From an uncultured Desulfovibrio sp. (GTDB lineage Bacteria > Desulfobacterota > Desulfovibrionia > Desulfovibrionales > Desulfovibrionaceae): a stretch of DNA of 50,900 bases. This document shows, one piece after another, positions 18,146 through 27,258 of the stretch. The stretch lies in NCBI GenBank assembly GCA_905235595.1, contig CAJOMG010000006.1, forward strand, positions 1 to 50,900, written 5' to 3'. Within the stretch, counting starts at the first letter, position 1; each line of letters starts with the position of its first letter. The notes below the pieces were generated by a model, which worked only from the letters and a program-made list of their open reading frames with translations, was not told the DNA's origin and did no database searches. A program made the position numbers and the translations under genes.

Positions 18146-19123
18146 TTACGGGCACGGTGCCGTACCCGAACATTGGCCTGCAATTTGCGGTTCAAGGGGC
18201 AGTGCCACGTTGCCATTGTCAGAGCTTGACGGGGAAGGAGCAATGACATTTTTGCGTGATTGGCGGTTTTTGTCTTTGTTGCGCAGCATGGAAGGCAAGC
18301 CCTGGTATTCAAAAAAAGGAATGCGCTGAGAGTCAGACAAAAAAATATGGGCCTTGTTGCAGAGCATACGTAAACGTAAAAGCAGCATATCGGGAGAAAA
18401 TGCCTCAAGAATCGGGGATTTTTCTACGGATTGCGCCAGTTCCAGGGCCTCGACCATACTTGTCCCCTGCCCCAACGAGCGCAACATATGTTCCGTTTTG
18501 TACACGTCCAGATCAGATTCAGCCACTGGGAAAAAAGCTACATCCACATGACCAGATAGGAGGCTGATGCCTTCCTTACAGCTGGGACACGACGGTGAAA
18601 AAAACATGCGTACAGTGGCTTCCTGTGCATTGTCTGTAATCGCCCATACGCCGACTTGTGTACGCAACACAGCCCAGGCATTAATAACAAATACAAGTCC
18701 CCACACAATGAGCAGCAGAGATCGACCTTGTGTTACCCCAGGTTTGACAGCGCGCTTACGGTATAGCACCTGCCTGAAACCTGCATACAGCAAGGCAAAA
18801 AGAATAGCGACCAGTAAACAGCTGATACATGGGGCTGTGACGGCCATGAGCAGAAGAAGCCCTGTGTCCGCCAGCAATGTCAGGGCAGCAAAAGCTGTTC
18901 CCAGCCTGGCCGCTCCCAAGAGTGCCAGCAGAGCCAGTGTGGCAAAAGCCGCTACACCAAACCACCAGAAAGATATGCCCATCAGGGTTGCATCCTGAAA
19001 CAGAGTGCAGCCGGCGGTGACGCAGAGGTTGACCTCATTACCGGCCGCGCTCCAGACGCAGAAGGCTGCAGCTAATACAGAAAGGATGAGTAATCCTGGA
19101 AATACTTCGTGGGGTTGATGCAT
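18146..19123 (-). CDS. VKOR-like membrane protein fused to a thioredoxin-fold domain
   Basis: The first half of this 325-residue protein is a four-helix vitamin K epoxide reductase (VKOR) module: the loop pair Cys34 and Cys39 (NLCVTAGC), the active-site Cys99-Cys102 (APCISC) in a later helix, and hydrophobic segments around 10-25, 50-70, 75-95 and 100-120. A further helix (134-152) leads to a thioredoxin-like domain with Cys179-Cys182 (FFSPSCPSCKEG) and a candidate cis-proline loop (RIPFFEYQGLP, 267-277). Such fusions oxidise exported proteins by passing electrons to quinone. The C-terminal tail (from about 283) is low-complexity and charged. The gene lies between sat and the dsr operon, which suggests disulfide or thiol work connected with the Dsr periplasmic subunits; this is inference. 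Confidence 0.82.
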   Translation of the reverse strand: MHQPHEVFPGLLILSVLAAAFCVWSAAGNEVNLCVTAGCTLFQDATLMGISFWWFGVAAFATLALLALLGAARLGTAFAALTLLADTGLLLLMAVTAPCISCLLVAILFALLYAGFRQVLYRKRAVKPGVTQGRSLLLIVWGLVFVINAWAVLRTQVGVWAITDNAQEATVRMFFSPSCPSCKEGISLLSGHVDVAFFPVAESDLDVYKTEHMLRSLGQGTSMVEALELAQSVEKSPILEAFSPDMLLLRLRMLCNKAHIFLSDSQRIPFFEYQGLPSMLRNKDKNRQSRKNVIAPSPSSSDNGNVALPLEPQIAGQCSGTAPCP

Positions 19124-19285
19124 GTGGTTCCTGTGTGCACTGTCTCAAGCCGTTGCGAGTGCGTAGTTATGCCAAAGTAGAGTACTTGCAAGGGTACCAG
19201 TCATCTAATACGTTAAGTATATGTCGGATTTGTTTTTTCGTAAAGCGTATGCCACGCTGGGTATGGAATCCGTCACAGACACAAA

Positions 19286-19315
19286 AAAGACGCCCTTACG
19301 GGCGTCTTTCAGACA
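19286..19315 (-). terminator. Rho-independent terminator downstream of sat
   Basis: AAAGACGCCC (19286-19295) and GGGCGTCTTT (19300-19309) form a perfect ten-base stem with the loop TTAC. On the minus strand a T-run follows. It starts about 20 bases beyond the sat stop and could also work on the plus strand. Confidence 0.9.
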
Positions 19316-19331
19316 AAAAGGCAATTTTCAG

Positions 19332-20603
19332 TTACATGGTGGAGCCAGAGGCTGCACGCTGCATTTTGATCTCGACCTTTTCAGTCAAACCTGAATAGTA
19401 GCCACGCAGAATGGTGAGCACTTCCTCACGACCGAAATGATCAGGCACTTCAGCACCTTCAGAAAGCATTTTGCGCAGCTTCGTGCCAGACAGGATGACA
19501 CGGTCTTCCTTGGTATGTGGGCATGTACGCATGCTCGCCATGCCATCGCATTTTTTGCAATAGAAGGTCCAGTCAATCTTCATTGGTTCACAGAGCAGGC
19601 GCTTGCCAGGTTCTGCAGGCTGAGGAATTTTGTCGAAAATTTCCTGAGCCTCAAACATGCCGTAAAAGTCTCCAACGCCGGCGTGGTCACGGCCCACCAA
19701 CTGACGGTTGATGCCGTAGTTCTGTCGGAAGGTGGCATGCAGCAGGGCCTCACGCGGACCAGCATAGCGCATATCTAAAGGATAGCCGGCCTGAATGACA
19801 TTTTCTTTGACAAAATATTTATCAACAAGAGTGTCAATGCACTTCACGCGCACTTCCGCCGGAATGTCACCAGGTTTCAGGGCTCCCACCAAAGAGTGGA
19901 TTACGACACCGTCGCATACTTCCACACCCAGCTTGGCCAGATATTCATGTGAGCGGTGCATGGGATTGCGCAGCTGCAGGGCGGCCACATTCTTCCAACC
20001 ACGCTCGTCCATTTTGGCACGCAGCTGGGCAGGTGTCATATACACACCAGCGAATTTCTCAGGAAATTCGCCCTGGGAAAGCACCTTTACAGGGCCACCA
20101 ATATTGTATTCTTTCTGCCCCAATACCATTTTGACACCAGGGTGATCATTAGGAGCCACTTCCCAGAACTTTTCGGAGTCTGGCCCGCATCCTTTGAAGA
20201 CCAGTTCGCATTCCCACTTTTTGTCGGCTTCCGTCATCTCATAGATGTCTTCCACCTTCATGGTCGCCATGATTTCACCATTGCGCACCAGGGCCACTTC
20301 TTCACCCACTTTGATGGCCTTGGCATCAGCAGCAGACACATCAAGTGTCACAGGTACGGGCCAGAAGGTGCCGTCGGACAAGAGCATTTTTTCGCAAACG
20401 CTCTTCCAATCGGCCTTGGACATGAATCCATTCAGGGGCGAAAAACCACCAATGCCCATCATGATCAGGTCGCCCTTTGCGCGGGAAGAAATCTCAATCT
20501 GCTTCAGGCCTGCCGCTTTTTTCTTTTCATCTTCCAGGGCTTTCCCTTCCAGCAGGCAGCAAACCAGACCTTTGCCGCCGTGAGGAGCTACCAGTTTGGA
20601 CAT
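19332..20603 (-). CDS. sat: Sulfate adenylyltransferase (ATP sulfurylase), dissimilatory
   Basis: This 423-residue enzyme makes adenosine phosphosulfate (APS) and pyrophosphate from sulfate and ATP, the activation step of sulfate respiration. It shows the two ATP-sulfurylase nucleotide motifs, [10 protein letters not shown] (210-219) and GRDHAGVG (304-311). A metal-binding group follows with Cys349, Cys352, Cys361 and His363 (FYCKKC...RTCPH), as in the metal-containing Desulfovibrio enzymes. No APS-kinase domain is attached, which fits the dissimilatory form. The ATG at 20603 has GGAGG upstream. The gene has its own promoter with a Rex-like site and its own terminator, so it is probably monocistronic. 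Confidence 0.97.
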   Translation of the reverse strand: MSKLVAPHGGKGLVCCLLEGKALEDEKKKAAGLKQIEISSRAKGDLIMMGIGGFSPLNGFMSKADWKSVCEKMLLSDGTFWPVPVTLDVSAADAKAIKVGEEVALVRNGEIMATMKVEDIYEMTEADKKWECELVFKGCGPDSEKFWEVAPNDHPGVKMVLGQKEYNIGGPVKVLSQGEFPEKFAGVYMTPAQLRAKMDERGWKNVAALQLRNPMHRSHEYLAKLGVEVCDGVVIHSLVGALKPGDIPAEVRVKCIDTLVDKYFVKENVIQAGYPLDMRYAGPREALLHATFRQNYGINRQLVGRDHAGVGDFYGMFEAQEIFDKIPQPAEPGKRLLCEPMKIDWTFYCKKCDGMASMRTCPHTKEDRVILSGTKLRKMLSEGAEVPDHFGREEVLTILRGYYSGLTEKVEIKMQRAASGSTM

Positions 20604-20682
20604 TGTGAAATCCTCCGTTTATTTGGTTAAAAAATCTTCCCATTGCACGCCGTTGGGCATGGGTTAACCGTGTCGTCAATAT

Positions 20683-20711
20683 ATTTTGTGAAAAATCTAA
20701 CAAAAAGTCAA
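20683..20711 (-). promoter_or_regulatory. sat promoter with an overlapping Rex-type operator
   Basis: On the minus strand TTGACT (20706-20711) and CAAAAT (20683-20688) are 17 bases apart. The 18 bases 20686-20703 read TTGTGAAAAATCTAACAA, close to the Rex consensus TTGTGA-N6-TCACAA and nearly palindromic. The site fills the spacer and overlaps the -10 box, the expected position for a repressor. Rex is the NADH/NAD+-sensing repressor and is known to repress sat in Desulfovibrio vulgaris Hildenborough. Confidence 0.7.
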
Positions 20712-20733
20712 CCACCTAGCTGCATTTTCTGCA

Positions 20734-21243
20734 TTAAAACGGCACATCGTCCATACTAGACGCCTCAGAAGGAAATGCCGGTCCCATATCCTCCTCTACT
20801 TGCTGGTGTGGACGGCTTTCTTCGTTACGGGACGCTTGATTTCCGCGCATGGCGTTACCACGTGGGGGCTGCGAACCTGCAAAATCTTCGTCATAGCCAT
20901 GGTTGCCATCACGGTCGTTTTTGCGATCTAGAAACTGCACCCGAAGTGCCTTGATTTCTGTGGTATAGCGATCTTGCCCCTGCTGGTCCTGCCATTTGCG
21001 AGTTTGCAGGCTGCCTTCCACATATACGAGGCTGCCCTTGGTCAGATAGTTGGCACAGTTCTCCGCTTGTCGCTGAAATACGGAAACACGATGCCATTCG
21101 GTGCGGTCAACTTTATTTCCGTCACGATCTGTGTAAGATTCGTCAGTGGCCACATTGAGCGTGGTGACCGGGGTGCCGTTTTGTGTGTACCGCAGTTCCG
21201 GGTTACGTCCCAGGCGACCGATGATCATGACTTTATTCAGCAT
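20734..21243 (-). CDS. ssb: Single-stranded DNA-binding protein
   Basis: This 169-residue protein binds single-stranded DNA in replication and repair. The OB-fold domain (about 1-110) starts MLNKVMIIGRLGRNPELRYT and includes TEWHRVSVFQRQAENCANYL. A flexible linker rich in Arg, Asn, Gln and Gly follows, and the last residues SSMDDVPF form the acidic tip that recruits partner proteins. It follows the 112-residue unknown gene by 38 bases. It is upstream of sat, separated by the sat promoter region of 130 bases. Confidence 0.97.
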   Translation of the reverse strand: MLNKVMIIGRLGRNPELRYTQNGTPVTTLNVATDESYTDRDGNKVDRTEWHRVSVFQRQAENCANYLTKGSLVYVEGSLQTRKWQDQQGQDRYTTEIKALRVQFLDRKNDRDGNHGYDEDFAGSQPPRGNAMRGNQASRNEESRPHQQVEEDMGPAFPSEASSMDDVPF

Positions 21244-21281
21244 GGTGATACTCCTGAAGGGAAGGCTGTGCGTTTCTGCAT

Positions 21282-21620
21282 TCAGTCCACGAAGTTTTGC
21301 TCCAGCGTGTCGAGCACTTTTTCAAGTGCATCGCTGAGTCTGTTGGCCTCTCGCGGATTCCAGTCACTCAACATTAGTTCCAGCTCTGTTTTGAGGCGGG
21401 CTGCTTCGCATATACCAGGACCAAGGGCGTTCTTTCGCGCCTCGGACCAGGGAAGAAATTTCAGCCCGTCGTCCAGTGCACGCACCATTTCGAGCACACC
21501 GCGCCGTTCATGCTTTATAGGTACGCTGAAAGCAAGTTCTGCAAGGCGCGGCCACAGTTCCTCCAGCAAATCTTCATTCCAGGTGACAGCGCTGACACGA
21601 ATTTGCAGTGCTTTGCCCAT
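21282..21620 (-). CDS. Conserved-looking small protein of unknown function
   Basis: The 112-residue product is soluble, with no signal peptide or membrane segment. It is rich in Leu, Glu and Arg and probably helical (LLEELWPRLAELAFSV and REANRLSDALEKVLDTL look amphipathic). Nothing in it was recognised. It lies in the minus-strand run between the BCCP-like gene and ssb with gaps of 33 and 38 bases and no terminator, so it is probably co-transcribed with them. The ATG at 21620 has AGGAAG upstream at a suitable distance. Confidence 0.6.
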   Translation of the reverse strand: MGKALQIRVSAVTWNEDLLEELWPRLAELAFSVPIKHERRGVLEMVRALDDGLKFLPWSEARKNALGPGICEAARLKTELELMLSDWNPREANRLSDALEKVLDTLEQNFVD

Positions 21621-21653
21621 GAGCTTCCTCGGTAGTTGTATGGAGTTAAGGGA

Positions 21654-22304
21654 TCAATCTCTTTCTGTCCATTCGGTCTTAACACGCATAATGACGTCCT
21701 GAATGGCTGGCAGCTGATCTTGCGGGCAGACACCAATAAGCGGGGAACCTGTGTCAATATTTTCATTATATTTAAAATATACGGCATAAATCACACCAGA
21801 GGGGCCGGAATAATGCAAGGGAACCTCTCGTTTCATGCGTGACATAATGAGCAACTCCATACCCTCGCGTACGGCTACGGAGTGCGCGTCTGAAGCACGG
21901 ATCTTTTTGTCAATGTCAGGCGTGAAATAATATTTAGCCCGTTCGGGAGCTGGAAAAAGATATAATGCCTTGCGCAGAATAATGTGTTCCACCTCAGCGC
22001 GTGTAAGAGGATGGCGCACCACAGCAAGAGAAGTGCCTGCTTCTACAAAACGACCTTCCAGTTCGGTATGGAGGACGCTGATTTCACCCTTTTCGCCTGC
22101 ATAAATGGGTTTAGGATTACGCTCGCGTTCCAGAGTGGCGATGAGTGTGCCCGGCTTCTCTTTCCATTGGCCCTGCGGGCCTTGAACCTTGTCGCCCTGA
22201 TGAATGTCCGCAAACGTCACCGTACCCGTATGCGGTGTCTTGATAGTGATTTCACGGAATGGTTGTGCCTTTATCTCATCCAGTACTACGGAAATGTCTA
22301 ACAT
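21654..22304 (-). CDS. Biotin carboxyl carrier-like (biotinyl/lipoyl attachment) protein
   Basis: This 216-residue protein resembles biotin attachment proteins. The C-terminal third aligns with the biotinyl domain: SRMKREVPLHYSGPSGVIY (155-173) then ENIDTGSPLIGV (181-192). Lys158 takes the place of the biotinylated Lys, but the usual AMKM context is RMKR here. An additional barrel-like segment (YAGEKGEISVLHTELEGRF...AGTSLAVV) precedes it. It lies downstream of accC and the accA-accD fusion, and no other carrier protein is visible, so it is the probable acyl carrier for that carboxylase. The ATG at 22304 has AAAGGA upstream and was preferred over the GTG at 22319. Confidence 0.68.
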   Translation of the reverse strand: MLDISVVLDEIKAQPFREITIKTPHTGTVTFADIHQGDKVQGPQGQWKEKPGTLIATLERERNPKPIYAGEKGEISVLHTELEGRFVEAGTSLAVVRHPLTRAEVEHIILRKALYLFPAPERAKYYFTPDIDKKIRASDAHSVAVREGMELLIMSRMKREVPLHYSGPSGVIYAVYFKYNENIDTGSPLIGVCPQDQLPAIQDVIMRVKTEWTERD

Positions 22305-22376
22305 GAACTGTCCTTTCACTCAGGAGCACATCACGGCGCTTTCATGCATGTGCGCATTCAGAGGCAGAGCGCCGGC

Positions 22377-24632
22377 TTAGCGGTAATACAGATTGCGTCC
22401 GCCGATGGTCAGCAGCGCCTGTTTGAGGTTGGCGCGGATTTCCCTCCTGTCCCAGATACCCTGAATATGCCCACGGGAGAGCGCACGGTAAGAGCGATGG
22501 TACTTGGGAGGGATATCCATACCCGTGGTTTCCTTTATCACTCCCGGCCCGGCAAAACCGATATTGGAGGAACGTACTGCAAACTGGTACGGGGAACAGC
22601 CAAGAAAACTGGCAACTGGCCCTGCAAAGGAATTGGTGTCGTACAGCACCATATACAGCCCGCCGGATTCAATATACCGCCGCACGGCCACCGTACAGCG
22701 TGGCATCTGTATGACACCGTGCGTGCCTTCCTGAATGCGTATACCCGCAGTACCATGCACATAGGCGAGGAAAGGGTAGCGTTTTTTTTCAGCACGCTGG
22801 GCGGCCTCTACAAATTTGTAACCCTCGGCAGCGCCAACGGAACCACCACGGAACGTGCCCATGAGCATGGCCACCACCAGCTTGATGTCGTCAATGCGTG
22901 CCTCAAACGTCATGCAGCCGCTCTTGGACTTCGTCTTGTTCTGAGCGGCAAGGATGCGGTCATCAAAACCGGGAAAGCCCAAAGGATTGCCCGCTTCAAT
23001 TTCGCTATTAAATTCAAAGACCGAACCCAGATCAAAGACGTTTTTCACATACCATTCCGGTTCCATGGGGAAATGGTAACCGCAGTGGCTGCATACACCG
23101 GCAAATTCGGCAAACAGATCAGGCCCCCAGAGATCCAGACAGCCGTAAGCAGCGCTGTTGGGGCAAGTGACAGCCCGGTCAATCTTGTAGCGGGGTGAAA
23201 GGTAGTTCCACATCTTTCGCTGCCCTTCGCCAGACCAGCTGGAAAGTGCTGTCAGATCCTGGGTACTGCCGGCGTCGCTCTTGGCATTGGGCAGTTTGCG
23301 GGCAAGCCTTCGCCAGGGAGCAAACAGCCGACCCTTGAACACATCCCATTCATTTCCCATCTCTTCAAGGAAGGTACGGATGCGGCGCTGGTGCTTGCGA
23401 TAGAAATCATATTTGAAACGTACCCAGGGTTTGCTAGCCCAGTCCCAAGCGGCCACGGCCATCTTGGTGAAAAAGGGGCGCCGGTCACGCGCAGCAAACC
23501 GGGAGAGGCGAAGAAACTTTTGCTGCCGATGTGACAGGAGGCGGTCCTTGGCTGCTGCAGAAAGTCCCCATCTTGTATACATTTCATCCAGATTGGCATC
23601 GGGCTTGCGTATGCGTGCCATGGCCAGCCCTTTGAGGACAGGCAGTGTGCGCGTGGAGATGACCACCTCGTCCGTCGCCCGCAGAACTTCCTGACGCAGA
23701 TGGCGGAAGAAATCAAAATGCCATGGCCGCGCACCCAACGGCGGTTCCTGTACCACACGGTCAATATAGCCAAACCTCAGGTTATCCTGTGCGGTGATTT
23801 TAAGATTACGGGCACACTGCTCAATAAGCTCCGTTGTGGCACGTTCGCCTGCCTTGAGATGGCCTTCGATGGCAGCCGCCCCCTCTGGTGAGATTACCGA
23901 ATAGTAGCCGTGAGAGAGCATAAGGCGCTTATCGGCAAGACCGATGGCTTCTGCACCGCCAGAGCCCCCCTCAGAAATAACTGCGATCACGGGAACGCGC
24001 AGGCCAGCCATACAGTAGATGTTGCGGGCTATCTGCTGCGCGGCGCCTGGATAGTCTTCAACGGGAAAGGAACCTGGCGTGAATATATAGGTATGGATGG
24101 GAATGCCCTCAGTTTCTGCCACGCGCATATACTGGCGCGCCTTTGCGTTACCCCAGGGTTTGACCGAACCGCCGTTACGGTATTCTGCCCCATGGCCCTT
24201 TTCCTGCCCTATGACCATTACGGACTGCGTGTAAGTTTTCTTACCCCTACGACGGGTGATGACTGCTCGTGCAATGAGCATGCTCGGGTCAAGGCTGTAT
24301 TCATCCTGCCCGCCAACTTCCGTAAAATTATCGTAGACGTTCTCCAGAATGTCACGCAGACAGATACGTTGTGGGTGGCGTACAATGCGCACTCTGTCCA
24401 TGGCGGTGATGTTGTCTTCAAGACGTCGTTCCACATAGCTGAACAGGTCTTCCACCGATGCAAGTTCGGCATAGGGGTCTTCAAGTGCTTCTGCGCGGGC
24501 TCGTTCGGCAAAAGCCAGAAGCTTTTCTTCCAAAAGTTCTGCATTGTCCCGGTGCTTGCCTGCAAAAATATCATTGAGATAGGTAAGCCTATCGCGTAGG
24601 TTCTGGATACGTTTTTCGATATTATTGTCCAT
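22377..24632 (-). CDS. Acetyl-CoA carboxylase carboxyltransferase, alpha-beta (AccA-AccD) fusion
   Basis: This 751-residue protein joins both carboxyltransferase subunits, which transfer the carboxyl group from biotin to acetyl-CoA to make malonyl-CoA. The N-terminal half is AccA-like, with TPGSFPVEDYPGAAQQIARN and the acyl-CoA pocket EGGSGGAEAIGLADKRLML. The C-terminal half is AccD-like: a zinc site built on CPNSAAYGC and CSHCGYHF (about 490-525), then FDLGSVFEF, FRGGSVGAAEGYKF and TAGIRIQEGTHGV. Alpha precedes beta. A basic helical linker of about 100 residues connects them. accC ends 40 bases upstream and the biotinyl-like gene follows. Confidence 0.9.
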   Translation of the reverse strand: MDNNIEKRIQNLRDRLTYLNDIFAGKHRDNAELLEEKLLAFAERARAEALEDPYAELASVEDLFSYVERRLEDNITAMDRVRIVRHPQRICLRDILENVYDNFTEVGGQDEYSLDPSMLIARAVITRRRGKKTYTQSVMVIGQEKGHGAEYRNGGSVKPWGNAKARQYMRVAETEGIPIHTYIFTPGSFPVEDYPGAAQQIARNIYCMAGLRVPVIAVISEGGSGGAEAIGLADKRLMLSHGYYSVISPEGAAAIEGHLKAGERATTELIEQCARNLKITAQDNLRFGYIDRVVQEPPLGARPWHFDFFRHLRQEVLRATDEVVISTRTLPVLKGLAMARIRKPDANLDEMYTRWGLSAAAKDRLLSHRQQKFLRLSRFAARDRRPFFTKMAVAAWDWASKPWVRFKYDFYRKHQRRIRTFLEEMGNEWDVFKGRLFAPWRRLARKLPNAKSDAGSTQDLTALSSWSGEGQRKMWNYLSPRYKIDRAVTCPNSAAYGCLDLWGPDLFAEFAGVCSHCGYHFPMEPEWYVKNVFDLGSVFEFNSEIEAGNPLGFPGFDDRILAAQNKTKSKSGCMTFEARIDDIKLVVAMLMGTFRGGSVGAAEGYKFVEAAQRAEKKRYPFLAYVHGTAGIRIQEGTHGVIQMPRCTVAVRRYIESGGLYMVLYDTNSFAGPVASFLGCSPYQFAVRSSNIGFAGPGVIKETTGMDIPPKYHRSYRALSRGHIQGIWDRREIRANLKQALLTIGGRNLYYR

Positions 24633-24672
24633 AGCGCGTCAATGCCTGTTTGTGCGTTGCCGGGGTGCAGGG

Positions 24673-26112
24673 TCAAAAACGCAGAATACGTTCAGTGCTC
24701 GTTTTGAGAAAATCAACATTGGATTGAAGCGGTTCGCCTGAGGCATTATGGCCGGTGAGGCGCAGATCGCGCAGAAATTCCAGCCCGTGTGCTTTGGCCT
24801 CTTCCAGATCCTTGCCCCAAACGATGGCCAGAGCCAAATTGGGATCAAATTCCGTGGGGATCTCATACTGTTCATCTGTGGGCACATGAGTTAACATAGT
24901 CAACCATGGCTGCGGCTTCCAGGTGAACTGCTCAATATGTCCCACCCAGGGAGTGAAGTTATTATTGGGGTCCTCGGCAATGAGGCGGTATTCGATGCCT
25001 AGACCATTGAAAGTGATATCCGCCTGACCATAACCAAGCGGCTCGCCGAGGCCAATGCGGATCTGCTCGGCAATGAGATCTATATCGCCCTGCCCGCGCA
25101 CCCGGGCAATGCGTGCTGAAACGCCATTTTCCACCTGAATACGGGTATTAACTTCCATGAGGAAAGGATCACCCTTACGCGTGACAATCCATTCCCAGGT
25201 GCCCACGTTATCGTAGCCCACTTTTCGGGCCATAGTCAGGGAATAGTCTACAATATCACGCAGTACCCCGTCGGCATCAAAGGTGTAGGACAGTGCTTCT
25301 GGGGCAAAGCCGGGTGCGACCTCAAGACGTTTCTGACGCCCTGAAGACTGGATGGAACAATTACGTGTGCCAAAATGCACTGGGCTTCGTCCGCTGCGGT
25401 CGGCAACGATCTGTACTTCCAGATGGTTGAAATCCGTAATGCGCTGTTCAATGAGCACACCTTCATCTTTGAATTGTCTGAGGGCATAGTTGCGTATACG
25501 TCGGTAAACGGAGCGGAACTGATCTGGATCGTACACCTCTTCAATGCCCATGCCACCCCCGCCAGCCGAAGCCTTGACCAGCACTAGCGGACGGTCGATG
25601 CCCTGCTGCTCCTGAAATTCAAAGACGGTTTTGGCTATGCGTTCGGCCTCCAATTCGTCATATATGGGACGGTCGGAACCAGGTACGGTTGGCACGTCGA
25701 GGCTGCGTGCCAACCGTTTGGTATTGATTTTATCACCGAGTTCACGAATGATCTTCCACGACGGGCCAATGAAAATGAGCTTGCGATCGCGTTTGGTCAC
25801 GCGCCGAGCAAAACGAAAATCCTCTGCAAAAAAACCGTAGCCTGGATGTATGGCAGTACAGCCTGCCGCGTCAGCGACGGCCATGAGTTCATTGGCGTCA
25901 TGGTAGGAAGATACGCGGTAAAGGCTCTTTTCTCCCCCCAGTTCGCATGCCAGACGCACATGACCAGAGGCTGCATCATCTGCCGTATAAATTGCGGTAA
26001 ATGCTGTACCAAGCTTGCAACAGGCACGCATGATGCGCATAGCGATCTCGCCCCTGTTTGCCACCAAAATTTTATGGTCGTGCAGGGGTATATGTTCTTG
26101 AGCGTTGTCCAC
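24673..26112 (-). CDS. accC: Biotin carboxylase (acetyl-CoA carboxylase subunit AccC)
   Basis: This 479-residue ATP-grasp enzyme carboxylates the biotin on the carrier protein. Landmarks are ILVANRGEIAMRIMRAC at the N-terminus, HPGYGFFAEDF, the glycine-rich ATP loop VKASAGGGGMGIEEV, HLEVQIVADRSG and the metal/catalytic region FLMEVNTRIQVENGVSARI. The length is slightly above the 450 residues typical of AccC. No biotinyl domain is attached. The start is a GTG at 26112 with GAGAGG upstream; no ATG fits the conserved N-terminus. It is the first gene of the acc operon and is divergent from the phosphorylase gene across 234 bases. Confidence 0.93.
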   Translation of the reverse strand: MDNAQEHIPLHDHKILVANRGEIAMRIMRACCKLGTAFTAIYTADDAASGHVRLACELGGEKSLYRVSSYHDANELMAVADAAGCTAIHPGYGFFAEDFRFARRVTKRDRKLIFIGPSWKIIRELGDKINTKRLARSLDVPTVPGSDRPIYDELEAERIAKTVFEFQEQQGIDRPLVLVKASAGGGGMGIEEVYDPDQFRSVYRRIRNYALRQFKDEGVLIEQRITDFNHLEVQIVADRSGRSPVHFGTRNCSIQSSGRQKRLEVAPGFAPEALSYTFDADGVLRDIVDYSLTMARKVGYDNVGTWEWIVTRKGDPFLMEVNTRIQVENGVSARIARVRGQGDIDLIAEQIRIGLGEPLGYGQADITFNGLGIEYRLIAEDPNNNFTPWVGHIEQFTWKPQPWLTMLTHVPTDEQYEIPTEFDPNLALAIVWGKDLEEAKAHGLEFLRDLRLTGHNASGEPLQSNVDFLKTSTERILRF

Positions 26113-26346
26113 GCTTTTTCCCTCTCAAATAAAACATATGACCACGGTCACGATTATCCCCGCTGCCAGTACATCTGCCATGGGAAGAATCCCTTGCGGA
26201 TGACGCACCTCTATACAAAGACCGTACCTGTCTGGTATACGCAAATCCGACAGGAAAATCTACAGGCAAGCCGGACAGATGAACGCCTGCATTTTTGTGG
26301 CTGCACAGCTGCAGACGCTTGATACGTTAATGCGGAGGGGAATTGT

Positions 26347-27207
26347 ATGCAAAATTATGAGGATGTCCAGCATGCGGCTGCAATCTTGCGCGCAACGCTC
26401 GGAATGCAAAATATACCTTGCGTGGCCCCACTCGGCATAGTGCTGGGCACGGGTCTTTCTGATCTTGCAGATAATCTTGCTGACAGGCGCGTCATACCCT
26501 ATTCAGCCATACCGGCTTTCCCTTTGGCCAGTGTTGAAGGGCATGCTGGAGCCTTTGTATGGGGACGTATTGCAGCACAGGGCGACGATGGCAAGAACTC
26601 TGACTGCCTCGTGCTTTTTCAGCAGGGACGCTGCCATCTCTATGAGGGACGCAGCCCGGCAGAGGTGTGCATGGGGGTGCGCGTTATGGCGGCTCTGGGC
26701 GTAAAAACCCTCATTATCACTAATACCGCAGGAGCACTTAACCCGAACTTTGATGTTGGTGACATCATGTGCATAACGGATATTATCAACCATACAGGCG
26801 TTTCCTCGTTGACAGGGGCTAACTGCGACGCCTGGGGACAGCGTTTCCCAGACATGAGTGCTCCATTGGACGCGAATCTGCGTGCCCTCGCTTTGGAAAC
26901 ATCTACCCTGCTGGGTATCAGGCTGGAGCGTGGTGTCTATATCGGCGTACATGGACCCGAGATGGAAACTCCTGCAGAGACGCGCATGTACCGACAGTGG
27001 GGGGCTGACGCTGTGGGCATGAGCACTGTGCTGGAGATTATCGCCGCACGGCATCTGGGCATGGCAGTACTTGGTCTTTCGTGCCTGGCTAATAAAAATC
27101 TGCCGGACTGCATGGTTCCCGCCCCATTAGACGAAATCCTGGCTGTTGCGAAAAAAACGGGCAAAAAACTGGCTCAACTTATCCGCACCTTGGTGACAAA
27201 ACTCTGA
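26347..27207 (+). CDS. Purine nucleoside phosphorylase
   Basis: This 286-residue enzyme splits purine nucleosides with phosphate into base and ribose-1-phosphate (salvage). It follows the trimeric PNP/MTAP family: GIVLGTGLSDLADNL, then SVEGHAGAFVWG, the QQGRCHLYEGRSPAEVCMGV segment (trimmed), TLIITNTAGALNPNFDVGD, and EMETPAETRMYRQWGADAVGMS. The GHAG and TNTAGAL segments are the phosphate- and base-binding parts. Whether it prefers guanosine/inosine or methylthioadenosine cannot be decided by eye. The ATG is preceded by GGAGGGG. typA follows after 51 bases, so the two may be co-transcribed. Confidence 0.92.
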   Translation: MQNYEDVQHAAAILRATLGMQNIPCVAPLGIVLGTGLSDLADNLADRRVIPYSAIPAFPLASVEGHAGAFVWGRIAAQGDDGKNSDCLVLFQQGRCHLYEGRSPAEVCMGVRVMAALGVKTLIITNTAGALNPNFDVGDIMCITDIINHTGVSSLTGANCDAWGQRFPDMSAPLDANLRALALETSTLLGIRLERGVYIGVHGPEMETPAETRMYRQWGADAVGMSTVLEIIAARHLGMAVLGLSCLANKNLPDCMVPAPLDEILAVAKKTGKKLAQLIRTLVTKL

Positions 27208-27258
27208 TTTTTGCGTACAACGCCGCCCGTACATTCTTTAGCCATCGCAGGAAGCCCC

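Noticed and set aside
22344..23198. 284-codon plus-strand open frame
   Set aside because: Antisense to the 3' part of the accA-accD fusion, which has clear motifs on the other strand.
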